A stretch of 12,773 bases of DNA from 13-2-20CM-68-14 sp036378475 (GCA_036378475.1 DASUWJ010000045.1:1-12773); one strand, 5' to 3'; numbered from the stretch's first letter, positions 1 through 5,994 are shown. Made by a program: numbers and translations. The notes: generated from the letters alone by a model not told the origin.

Positions 1-55
1 GCTCCAGCGTCTCCCGCTCCTCATCGCTGAGCACGACCTCCGCACGAACCGGCAT
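1..55 (-). CDS. N-terminus of a probable IS630-family transposase (partial)
   Basis: Only the first 18 codons lie in the window; the gene continues past the left edge on the minus strand. The peptide reads MPVRAEVVLSDEERETLE. The start ATG is at 55-53, with a good Shine-Dalgarno GGGAGG (minus strand of 61-66) five bases upstream. A short basic or hydrophobic lead followed by 'LSxEERxTLE' is the usual beginning of IS630-family transposases, where the helix-turn-helix DNA-binding domain follows. That is family knowledge applied to a very short stretch, so the call is tentative. No terminal inverted repeat or TA target duplication could be identified. The gene runs in the same direction as mdh but has its own RBS and lies 166 bases beyond the mdh stop. 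Another helix-turn-helix regulator with a similar start cannot be excluded. Confidence 0.45.
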   Translation of the reverse strand, partial: MPVRAEVVLSDEERETLE

Positions 56-60
56 AACCG

Positions 61-66
61 CCTCCC
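61..66 (-). promoter_or_regulatory. Ribosome binding site of the left-edge transposase-like gene
   Basis: Minus-strand GGGAGG ends five bases before the ATG at 55. It supports this start and shows that the gene has a leader, unlike several other genes in the window. A GCCGAA/TTCGGC inverted repeat (76-81 and 92-97) lies just upstream and may fold in the leader or bind a protein. Confidence 0.5.
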
Positions 67-221
67 ATCGTCGTAGCCGAACAAGACGACATTCGGCGGC
101 ACACGCCGGGTCCCTGCGGACTAACGACTCAGGTCACTAGATCCACGTCGGCTCCTCCCGCGAGGGCTGCGTCCCCTCTGTTCGGGGAGCGGTGCTCGCG
201 CTGTTCTCCGGCGGCCTCAAT

Positions 222-1151
222 TCAGGTCGTGAGCACGCCGACGACCTCTCGGACCGCCTCGGCGGACTCGTTCAGGAGTGCCTGCTCCTCCGCGCTCAGC
301 TCGAGCTCGACGATCTCCTCGATGCCGGCGGCTCCGAGCTTCACCGGCACGCCCATGTAGAGGCCGTCGATGCCGTACTCGCCCTCGAGGTAGGCGGTAC
401 AGGGCAGCACCCGCCGCTCGTCGAGCATCACCGCCTGGACGATCTGGGCAGCCGCCGCGCCGGGGGCGTACCAGGCCGAGGTCCCGAGCAGGTTGACGAT
501 CTCGCCGCCCCCCTTGGCGGTGCGCTCGACCATCGCCTGGATCGTCTCCTCGTCGAGAAGCTGCCGGAGCGGAATGCCCCCGACCGTGGTCGCCGAGACG
601 ACGGGCACCATCTGGTCGCCGTGGCCACCGAGGACCATCGCCGTCACGTCCTTGACCGAGGAGCCCGTTTTCCACGCGATGAAGGTCGAGAAGCGAGCCG
701 TGTCGAGGATCCCCGCCATCCCGAAGACACGCTCTTTCGTCCAGCCGGAGACGTTCTTGGCCACGTGGCACATCGCATCGAGCGGGTTCGAAACGACGAT
801 CAGGACCGCGTCGGGTGACTGGGCGATCGCGGCCTCCGTCACCGAGCCGACGATCTTCTCGTTCGTCGTCACGAGATCGTCTCGGCTCATCCCCGGCTTG
901 CGCGGCACGCCCGCGGTGATCACGACCACGTCCGAGCCGGCCGTCTCCTCGTAGCCGTTCGAGCCGACCACGTTCGGTTCGTAGCCGAGGACTGCGCCCA
1001 TCTGGTTGATGTCCAGGGCCTTGCCCTGCGGCAGATTCTCGACGATGTCGACCAAAACGACATCGGCGAAGTCGCGCCAGGCGAGCACCTGCGCGCAGGT
1101 GGCACCGACGTTGCCCCCACCGACGACCGTCACCTTCCGCCGCTCGCTCAT
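222..1151 (-). CDS. mdh: Malate dehydrogenase (LDH-like type)
   Basis: NAD-dependent malate dehydrogenase (309 aa) interconverts malate and oxaloacetate in the cytoplasm, the last step of the TCA cycle. The N-terminal Rossmann fold shows GGGNVG (11-16), with Asp35 at the end of the second strand for NAD. The mobile loop reads VPRKPGMSRDD, with Arg84 and Arg90. Arg84 stands where lactate dehydrogenases carry Gln, which points to malate as substrate. SNPLD (121-125), Asp150 and Arg153 in LDTARF, and the catalytic His177 in GGHGDQ complete the active site. The length is normal for the LDH-like MDH group. The ATG at 1151 overlaps the stop of the isocitrate dehydrogenase gene by four bases (ATGA), so the two are probably translationally coupled. 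GATGGGGG just upstream may serve as RBS. No convincing terminator with a T-run follows the stop. Confidence 0.95.
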   Translation of the reverse strand: MSERRKVTVVGGGNVGATCAQVLAWRDFADVVLVDIVENLPQGKALDINQMGAVLGYEPNVVGSNGYEETAGSDVVVITAGVPRKPGMSRDDLVTTNEKIVGSVTEAAIAQSPDAVLIVVSNPLDAMCHVAKNVSGWTKERVFGMAGILDTARFSTFIAWKTGSSVKDVTAMVLGGHGDQMVPVVSATTVGGIPLRQLLDEETIQAMVERTAKGGGEIVNLLGTSAWYAPGAAAAQIVQAVMLDERRVLPCTAYLEGEYGIDGLYMGVPVKLGAAGIEEIVELELSAEEQALLNESAEAVREVVGVLTT

Positions 1152-2239
1152 ACGCGGGCCCCCATCTTGTCGATGATTGCGTCCGCCACCTCGCTCGTCC
1201 CGACCGCACTCGGATCGTCACGGGATGGCTTCAGGTCGTACGTCACCTGCTTGCCCTCGCGGATCACCTCGCCGACCGCGGCTTCGAGACGATCGGCCGC
1301 GGCGGCCTCGTCGAGGTGTCGGAGCATCAGCATGCCCGAGAGCATCATCGCGACCGGATTGACCTTGTTCTGCCCGGCGTACTTGGGGGCCGAGCCGTGC
1401 GTGGGCTCGAAGATCGCGACCTCTTCGCCGAAGTTCGCCCCTGGCGCGACCCCGAGTCCGCCGATCATCCCAGCGGCGAGATCGGAGACGATGTCGCCGT
1501 AGAGGTTCGGCAGGACAAGCACGTCGTACTCCTCTGGCCGCTGCACGAGCTGCATGCACATGTTGTCCACGATCCGGTCGTCGAACTCGAGGTCCGAGTT
1601 CGCCTCGGCGACCTCGCGCGCGACGCGGAGGTAGAGGCCGTCGGTGAACTTCATGATGTTCGCCTTGTGCACGGCCGTCACCTTTCGGCGCCCGTTTCGG
1701 CGCGCGTAGTCGAACGCAAACTGGACGACCCGGCGCGTGCCCGAGACGGAGAGCGGCTTGATCGAGATGCCCGCGTCGTCGTGGCGCAGCCTGCCGCCGT
1801 GCCGCTCGATCCAGGAGATCAGCTCACGGGACTCTTCGCTTCCCTGCTCGTACTCGATCCCCGCGTAGAGGTCCTCCGTGTTCTCGCGGACGATGATCAG
1901 GTCGATGTCGTCAAAGCGCGTCCGCACGCCCTCGTAGGTCTTGCAGGGGCGAACCTGCGCATAGAGGTCGAGCGCCTTTCGCAGGCCGACGTTGACAGAG
2001 CGAAAGCCTCCCCCGACCGGCGTCGTGATCGGTCCCTTCAAGGCGGTACCGGTCCGCCGGATCGAGTCGAGGGTGCGGGGCGGCAGCGGGTCCCCTCCGT
2101 ACTCCTCCATTACATCCGCACCGGCCTGCTGCACGTCCCATTCGAACTCGACGCCCGTCGCCTCGAGCACGCGGCGGGTCGCCTCGGTCAGCTCAGGTCC
2201 GGTTCCGTCGCCGGGGATCAGCGTCACCTGATGCGCCAC
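1148..2239 (-). CDS. icd: Isocitrate dehydrogenase (NAD(P)-dependent, isocitrate/isopropylmalate family)
   Basis: Oxidatively decarboxylates isocitrate to 2-oxoglutarate in the TCA cycle (363 aa). Substrate residues seen in order are Ser81, Asn83 and Arg87 in SVNVGLRK, Arg97, Arg118 in RENTEDLYAG, Tyr125, Lys192 in KANIMKFTDG, and the metal aspartates Asp249 and Asp253 in NLYGDIVSD. RENTEDLYAG and KANIMKFTDG mark isocitrate dehydrogenase and argue against isopropylmalate dehydrogenase. The cofactor is uncertain: HGSAPKYAG (281-289) has the Lys-Tyr pair of the E. coli NADP enzyme, but the position matching E. coli Arg395 is Pro338. I chose the GTG at 2239 because the protein then starts right before the first beta strand (VTLIPGDG) and a TAGGCT box lies exactly seven bases upstream. 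An in-frame TTG at 2290 would add 17 unconserved-looking residues. First gene of the icd-mdh operon, divergent from citrate synthase. Confidence 0.93.
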   Translation of the reverse strand: MAHQVTLIPGDGTGPELTEATRRVLEATGVEFEWDVQQAGADVMEEYGGDPLPPRTLDSIRRTGTALKGPITTPVGGGFRSVNVGLRKALDLYAQVRPCKTYEGVRTRFDDIDLIIVRENTEDLYAGIEYEQGSEESRELISWIERHGGRLRHDDAGISIKPLSVSGTRRVVQFAFDYARRNGRRKVTAVHKANIMKFTDGLYLRVAREVAEANSDLEFDDRIVDNMCMQLVQRPEEYDVLVLPNLYGDIVSDLAAGMIGGLGVAPGANFGEEVAIFEPTHGSAPKYAGQNKVNPVAMMLSGMLMLRHLDEAAAADRLEAAVGEVIREGKQVTYDLKPSRDDPSAVGTSEVADAIIDKMGARV

Positions 2240-2246
2240 GGGCCGG

Positions 2247-2252
2247 AGCCTA
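2247..2252 (-). promoter_or_regulatory. Predicted -10 box (TAGGCT) of the icd-mdh operon, leaderless start
   Basis: Minus-strand TAGGCT matches the TANNNT consensus and ends seven bases before the GTG at 2239. Transcription would begin at or next to the start codon, giving a leaderless mRNA, which is common in actinobacteria. No clear -35 element is visible at 16-18 bases. GGATAGG could alternatively act as a weak RBS at nine bases. Confidence 0.5.
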
Positions 2253-2267
2253 TCCGAGACCTTTCCG

Positions 2268-2295
2268 GGGCCTGCTCGCACACGTGGCAAGGCCC
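2268..2295. promoter_or_regulatory. Inverted repeat between the divergent icd and citrate synthase promoters
   Basis: GGGCCTGC (2268-2275) is mirrored by GCAAGGCCC (2287-2295), a dyad with eight-base arms if one extra A is allowed. CACGTG lies inside at 2281-2286. The dyad sits near the middle of the 100-bp divergent region, upstream of both predicted -10 boxes, where an operator controlling both transcripts could lie. No regulator family can be assigned from the sequence. Confidence 0.35.
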
Positions 2296-2326
2296 GCTTT
2301 TGCGTTCGGGACGGGTGTGCTGCGGG

Positions 2327-2332
2327 TAGATT
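2327..2332 (+). promoter_or_regulatory. Predicted -10 box (TAGATT) of citrate synthase, leaderless start
   Basis: TAGATT fits TANNNT and is separated from the ATG at 2340 by exactly seven bases, the same spacing as for icd on the other strand. A leaderless transcript is likely. A weak -35 candidate TTCGGG (2305-2310) lies 16 bases upstream. GGAG at 2333-2336 is only three bases from the ATG, too close for an efficient RBS. Confidence 0.55.
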
Positions 2333-2339
2333 GGAGCCG

Positions 2340-3431
2340 ATGAGCGATTTCAGGCCGGGGCTCGAGGGTGTCGTTGCGGTCGAGACGGAGATCGCCGAGC
2401 CCGACCGCGAGGGCGGGTCCCTCCGCTACCGCGGGATCGACATCGAGGAGCTGGTCGGGCACTTTCCCTACGAGAACGTCTGGGGGCTCCTGGTCGACAA
2501 CGACCCGGACTCGAAGATGCCCGATCCCGAGCCCTACGAGCCGGCCCGGCTGACGGGCAACGCTCCGGCCGACCTCCAGGCGGAGACGGCCCGGCTCGCG
2601 GGCGAGTGGAAGCTCGGCAAGCTGAACGAGATCTCGGACGAACAGGCCCGGGAGGATCTGGGGCGGCTATCCGCCCAGATGATGTCGATTGTCGCCCGCT
2701 CTGCCCGCGTCGCCGACGGCCATCCGGAGCCCGTGCCCGACGAGGTGGTCGCGCGCGGTGAGACGGCCGCGGAGAAGTTCCTGCTCCGCTGGCGCGGCGA
2801 AGCGGATCCCCGGCATGCGAAGGCAATCGACACCTACTGGATTTGCACGGCCGAGCACGGCCTGAACGCCTCCACCTTCACCGCCCGGATCGTCGCCTCG
2901 ACCGGCGCCGACTGCGGCGCGTCGCTGTCCTCGGCGGTCGGCGCGCTCTCCGGCCCGCTGCACGGAGGCGCGCCCGCGTACGTGATCCCGATGCTGGATG
3001 AGGTTGCCGAGGTGAACGATGTCTCCCAGTACGTCGTCGATCTGCTCGACCGAGGCGGCCGGATCATGGGCTTCGGCCACCGCATCTATCGCGCGGAGGA
3101 TCCGCGCTCGCGCGTCTTGAAGCGAACCGCGACCGAACTCGGCTCGCCGCGGGTCGAGGTCGCCGAGCGGCTCGAGGAGGCAGCGCTCGCGGAGCTGACC
3201 AAGCGTCATCCCGAACGCGTGCTCGCGACGAACGTCGAGTACTACTCCGCCGTCCTGCTCGACATCGCCGAGATCCCCCCGCCGCTGGCGCCGGCGATGT
3301 TCGCCTGCTCCCGGGTGGCCGGCTGGTCGGCCCACATCCTCGAGCAGAAGCGAACCGGCCGTCTCTTCCGCCCCTCGGCGCGCTACGTCGGTCCGGAGCC
3401 GCGGTCGTTGAACGGCGACCAGGCCTCCTGA
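2340..3431 (+). CDS. gltA: Citrate synthase (actinobacterial 'citrate synthase 2'-like)
   Basis: Condenses acetyl-CoA and oxaloacetate to citrate, the entry step of the TCA cycle (363 aa, cytoplasmic). Conserved blocks include an N-terminal region LRYRGIDIEEL (28-38), TAEHGLNASTF (170-180), GPLHGGAP (205-212) with the catalytic His208, and GFGHRIYRAEDPRSR (244-258) with His247 and Arg256. The third catalytic position, an Asp in the NVDFYSG motif of most citrate synthases, is Glu300 here (NVEYYSA). I recall the same change from the actinobacterial citrate synthase 2 branch, so the enzyme is probably active. The ATG at 2340 gives the usual MSDFRPGLEG-type start and lies seven bases after TAGATT. 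An in-frame TTG at 2331 would overlap that box and is less likely. The stop overlaps the next gene in CTGA. A 2-methylcitrate synthase cannot be ruled out by motif alone, but the TCA neighbours favour citrate synthase. Confidence 0.92.
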   Translation: MSDFRPGLEGVVAVETEIAEPDREGGSLRYRGIDIEELVGHFPYENVWGLLVDNDPDSKMPDPEPYEPARLTGNAPADLQAETARLAGEWKLGKLNEISDEQAREDLGRLSAQMMSIVARSARVADGHPEPVPDEVVARGETAAEKFLLRWRGEADPRHAKAIDTYWICTAEHGLNASTFTARIVASTGADCGASLSSAVGALSGPLHGGAPAYVIPMLDEVAEVNDVSQYVVDLLDRGGRIMGFGHRIYRAEDPRSRVLKRTATELGSPRVEVAERLEEAALAELTKRHPERVLATNVEYYSAVLLDIAEIPPPLAPAMFACSRVAGWSAHILEQKRTGRLFRPSARYVGPEPRSLNGDQAS

Positions 3432-3919
3432 CGCTCCAGGAGGCAGCCGCGCAGGCGGCGGGGCTGGCCGAGCGGGGCGCCGAGCGGGAGCTCGCCGAGC
3501 TTCGCTCCGGCTGGGGCGACGAGCTCGAAGCCTCCGCGCGGAGCGCCGACTACCGCGAGCGCGCGATCGCCTACCGCGCGATCGGCCAGTTCCGCTTTCG
3601 GCAGAAGCTGGAGCTGCTGCGGCGGGGACTCGAGGACGAGAGCCCGGCCTGCCGAGGCTCCGCGCTCCTCTCGCTCGAGCTGCTCTCGCGCGACCACCCC
3701 GGCGACGTGAACGCCGACCGGGCGCTTCTGCACACGCTCGTCTCGGACTCGCAGGAGAACGCGGCCGTACGCCGGCTGGCAGTCCTCTGCCTGAAGAACG
3801 GCTCGCCGCAGCGCGAGACGATCGTGATCCTCGAGGGGCTGGCCGCGAATGAGGAGGCAGACCGGGAGCTACGCGCCGTTTCGAAGCGGATCGCCGAGCT
3901 CTTGAGGCAGAAGCGCTGA
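3428..3919 (+). CDS. Helical-repeat protein of unknown function, coupled to citrate synthase (CTG start)
   Basis: I do not recognise this 163-residue protein. The reading frame is clean from before 3428 to the TGA at 3917-3919, but it has no ATG, GTG or TTG before a GTG at 3707 deep inside. The CTG at 3428 overlaps the citrate synthase stop as CTGA, the exact geometry of the ATGA and GTGA couplings elsewhere in the window, with AGG at 3421-3423 as a weak RBS. From there the protein begins MTLQEAAAQAAGLAERG. It is soluble and almost wholly alpha-helical by composition: an Ala/Glu/Arg-rich N-terminal helix (1-40), then repeated helix pairs such as RAIAYRAIGQFRF, RGSALLSLELLSRD and NAAVRRLAVLCLKNG (residues 45-125) that resemble HEAT-like repeats. 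It could be a partner or regulator of citrate synthase, but that is only inferred from coupling. The gene is convergent with the small zinc-ribbon gene, 17 bases away. Confidence 0.72.
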   Translation: MTLQEAAAQAAGLAERGAERELAELRSGWGDELEASARSADYRERAIAYRAIGQFRFRQKLELLRRGLEDESPACRGSALLSLELLSRDHPGDVNADRALLHTLVSDSQENAAVRRLAVLCLKNGSPQRETIVILEGLAANEEADRELRAVSKRIAELLRQKR

Positions 3920-3936
3920 GCCGCAGCCGGAGCGGG

Positions 3937-4113
3937 TCAGCCCGGACGTGAGCGGCAGCTGCACTTGCTCCGCAGGTCCCGCCCGCACGAGGGGCAGATC
4001 TGCCGGCGGTGCTTCCACTCGAGCGCACTCTTCTGGACGCCGGAGAACGCCATCAGGAAGGCGACGCCGAACGTCGAGGCCAGCAGGCCCGCGAGCTGCG
4101 GGTCGAGACGCAT
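3937..4113 (-). CDS. Small membrane protein with C-terminal cysteine cluster
   Basis: A 58-residue protein. One hydrophobic segment (about residues 8-24, LAGLLASTFGVAFLMAF) is followed by a basic stretch and a short cysteine cluster: Cys40 and Cys43 in CPSCGR, then Cys51 and Cys53 in CSC. The first pair looks like half of a zinc ribbon, and four cysteines could bind one zinc. The likely topology is a single membrane helix with the cysteine tail in the cytoplasm. The ATG at 4113 comes three bases after the xerD stop (TAG-GCG-ATG), so it is co-transcribed with the recombinases and probably translated by re-initiation; no strong RBS is present. I cannot name a function. Evidence that it is real: it fits tightly in the operon, uses GC-rich third positions, and has a coherent membrane-plus-CxxC design despite its size. 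Confidence 0.65.
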   Translation of the reverse strand: MRLDPQLAGLLASTFGVAFLMAFSGVQKSALEWKHRRQICPSCGRDLRSKCSCRSRPG

Positions 4114-4116
4114 CGC

Positions 4117-5043
4117 CTAGGTTTTCGACCGTCCGCGGCCTTCTGAAACCTGACGTCGGCGGGCGTGGGGGTGGGCGCCGAAGTAGAGCTCTCGCCTGCG
4201 CCGGTCGCTGATCTGCGTGTAGAGCTCCGTCGTCGAGAGGTCGGCGTGGCCGAGCATCTCCTGGACGCTACGCAGGTCGGCGCCGCCTTCCAGCAGGTGG
4301 GTCGCGAACGAGTGCCGCAAAAGGTGCGGATGAACGCGCTCCGGTTCGAGCCCGGCCCGAGCTGCGAGGCGGCGCAAGACGAAGAAGACGCCCGCGCGCG
4401 TCAGGGCGCCGCCCTGTGCGTTCAGGAACAGCTCCGGCCTGCGCCGGCGGTCGAGCTGGGGGCGGCCGCGAGCCAGGTAGCGGCGAAGCGCCTCGGCCGC
4501 GGGCCGCCCGAGCGGGACGATCCGCTCCTTGTTCCCTTTGCCGGTCACGCGGACGAGTCGCTGCTCGAGCTCGGCGTCGGCTTTTCCGAGCGCGACCGCC
4601 TCGCCGACTCGGAGGCCGGCCCCGTACAGAAGCTCGACGAGCGCGCAGTCTCGCAGGGAGCGCGGAGTCGTACCGGCGGCGGCATCGATCAGCCGTTCGG
4701 CCTCGGAGGGTGAAAGCGTCCGGGGCAGCCGCCGGGTCTGACGGGGCACGCTGACTGCGGCTGCCGGATTGTCCGTTCGCTCGCCGAGCAGGACGAGGTG
4801 GCGAAAGAAGGAGCGGGCGGCCGCGGCTCGGCGCGCGATCGTGGCCGCGGAGCGGCCTTCGGCTCGGAGCTCGACCAGACAGCGTTCGAGCTCCTCGGTC
4901 GACGCCGCCGCGAGCGGCTGACGAAGTCGAGTCTGGAGATCGCTCAGGTCGCGGCGGTAGGCATCGACGGTTCGCGGCGCGCGCGTCGCCCCGAGCAGCC
5001 TGAGAAAGCCCTCGACGTCCTCGTCTCTCGCCGGCGAAGCCAC
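4117..5043 (-). CDS. xerD: Tyrosine recombinase, XerD-like
   Basis: Site-specific tyrosine recombinase of the Xer type (308 aa), which normally acts with a partner to resolve chromosome dimers at dif. The N-terminal SAM-like core-binding domain spans about residues 8-90 (TVDAYRRDL, SFFRHLVLLG). The catalytic domain contains the full set: Arg145 in GAGLRVGEAV, Lys169 in VTGKGNKERIVPLG, His240 and Arg243 in HPHLLRHSFATH, His266 in LGHADLSTTE, and the nucleophile Tyr275. The start is the GTG at 5043, the only start codon in frame that keeps the N-terminal domain and avoids long overlap with the upstream recombinase; no good RBS is visible. It lies 79 bases downstream of the XerC-like gene and three bases upstream of the small membrane protein. 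XerC or XerD naming is by order and similarity only; both are generic Xer proteins. Confidence 0.85.
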   Translation of the reverse strand: MASPARDEDVEGFLRLLGATRAPRTVDAYRRDLSDLQTRLRQPLAAASTEELERCLVELRAEGRSAATIARRAAAARSFFRHLVLLGERTDNPAAAVSVPRQTRRLPRTLSPSEAERLIDAAAGTTPRSLRDCALVELLYGAGLRVGEAVALGKADAELEQRLVRVTGKGNKERIVPLGRPAAEALRRYLARGRPQLDRRRRPELFLNAQGGALTRAGVFFVLRRLAARAGLEPERVHPHLLRHSFATHLLEGGADLRSVQEMLGHADLSTTELYTQISDRRRRELYFGAHPHARRRQVSEGRGRSKT

Positions 5044-5122
5044 TGCCCGGCTGAGTTCGAGGCGGGGGCCGATTGGCCTGCAGAGCCAGGGAGTTCGGCG
5101 CTCCCGAGGCCGGGGCGGCGTG

Positions 5123-5956
5123 CTACGAGCGCGGGTGTGAACGGTCGTAGACGAGACGCAGCCGGCGCCCGTCGACGTGCGCGTAGACCTGTGTGGTGGA
5201 GAGCGAAGCGTGGCCGAGCAACTCCTGGATCGTGCGCAGGTCGGCGCCGCCTTCGAGCAGATGCGTGGCAAAAGCGTGCCGCAGTCGGTGCGGGTGCGGC
5301 AGGAGACGCCGGAGGGTGCTCGTGTCGAGGCGTCGGCCTCGCGCGGACAGGAAGAGGGCGTTGGCGGCCCGCTCCGAGCGGACGAGCTTCGGCCGGGCCT
5401 CGCGCAGGTAGCGGGCCAGCCAGTGCCCCGCCTCCTCGCCGAGCGGCACGAGCCGCTCCTTGCCGCCCTTGCCAAGCACGTGCACCGACTCCCGCTCGAA
5501 GTCGACGTCGCCGAGGTCGAGATCGACGGCCTCGCGGCTCCGCAGCCCGGCCGAGTAGACGAGCTCGATCAGCGCGCGGTTCCGCAGGCCCAGGGGGTTG
5601 TCTCCCTCGAGCCGATCGAGCTCGGCTTCCACCTCCTCGAGCTTCGGCACCTCGGGAAGCCGGCGCGGCCGCCGCGGCGAGAGCGACGCGTCCCCGACTC
5701 GCTCGGGCCCCAGCGAGTAGCGCAGGAGCGCGCGCACCGCCGCGAGCTTGCGCGCGATCGTTGCCGGGGCGAGCTTCGGGCGGCTGCGGCCTAGCTCGCC
5801 GACGTACTCGGCGAGCGCCCGCACGTCGACGTCGTCCAACCCGAGCGAGCGGCCCTCGCGCCAGCGCTCGAACTGGCGGATGTCGGCCCCGTAGGCACGC
5901 CGAGTCGCCGCCGCGAGGGCGGGGCTCTCGAGAAACCGCTCGGCACGCGGGTCCAC
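5123..5956 (-). CDS. xerC: Tyrosine recombinase, XerC-like, with a shortened catalytic-domain loop
   Basis: Second Xer-type tyrosine recombinase (277 aa), likely partner of the neighbour at 4117-5043. Core-binding domain about 1-90 (TRRAYGADIRQFERW, ALLRYSLGP). Catalytic residues are complete: Arg139 in SAGLRSREAV, Lys163 in LGKGGKERLVPLG, His223 and Arg226 in HPHRLRHAFATH, His249 in LGHASLSTTQ, and Tyr258. Compared directly with its neighbour, the segment between the LFL strand and the HPH-LRH motif is 13 residues shorter, with no AGL-type helix, which explains the low total length. All active-site residues flank an intact frame, so this is not a frameshift. The start is the GTG at 5956, with GAGG immediately before it and no other in-frame start nearby. 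It follows the acetyltransferase by 38 bases in the same operon. Confidence 0.84.
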   Translation of the reverse strand: MDPRAERFLESPALAAATRRAYGADIRQFERWREGRSLGLDDVDVRALAEYVGELGRSRPKLAPATIARKLAAVRALLRYSLGPERVGDASLSPRRPRRLPEVPKLEEVEAELDRLEGDNPLGLRNRALIELVYSAGLRSREAVDLDLGDVDFERESVHVLGKGGKERLVPLGEEAGHWLARYLREARPKLVRSERAANALFLSARGRRLDTSTLRRLLPHPHRLRHAFATHLLEGGADLRTIQELLGHASLSTTQVYAHVDGRRLRLVYDRSHPRS

Positions 5957-5994
5957 GCCTCGCGTTTCGCGGTGCCGGTTCCGATGCCTGCGGG

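Noticed and set aside
172..188. TCCCC/GGGGA hairpin after mdh as a terminator
   Set aside because: Five base pairs, a seven-base loop and no T-run on either strand.
3707..3919. GTG at 3707 as the start of a 70-residue protein
   Set aside because: Coding signal continues without a break from 3707 back to the citrate synthase stop, and no RBS precedes this GTG. It is treated as an internal codon of the 163-residue protein.
3933..3944. CGGG-tcag-CCCG hairpin at the convergent gene ends as a bidirectional terminator
   Set aside because: A four-base stem with no T-run; it overlaps the stop of the small gene and is probably chance in GC-rich DNA.
2667..4028. A minus-strand frame of 453 codons opposite citrate synthase and the helical protein
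   Set aside because: Low-complexity Arg/Ala/Ser translation; both plus-strand genes are better supported. It also conflicts with the small membrane protein, which uses another frame.
5089..5105. GGGAG/CTCCC hairpin in the 79-base gap between the two recombinase genes
   Set aside because: Short stem without a T-run; it might slow readthrough but cannot be called a terminator or regulatory site.
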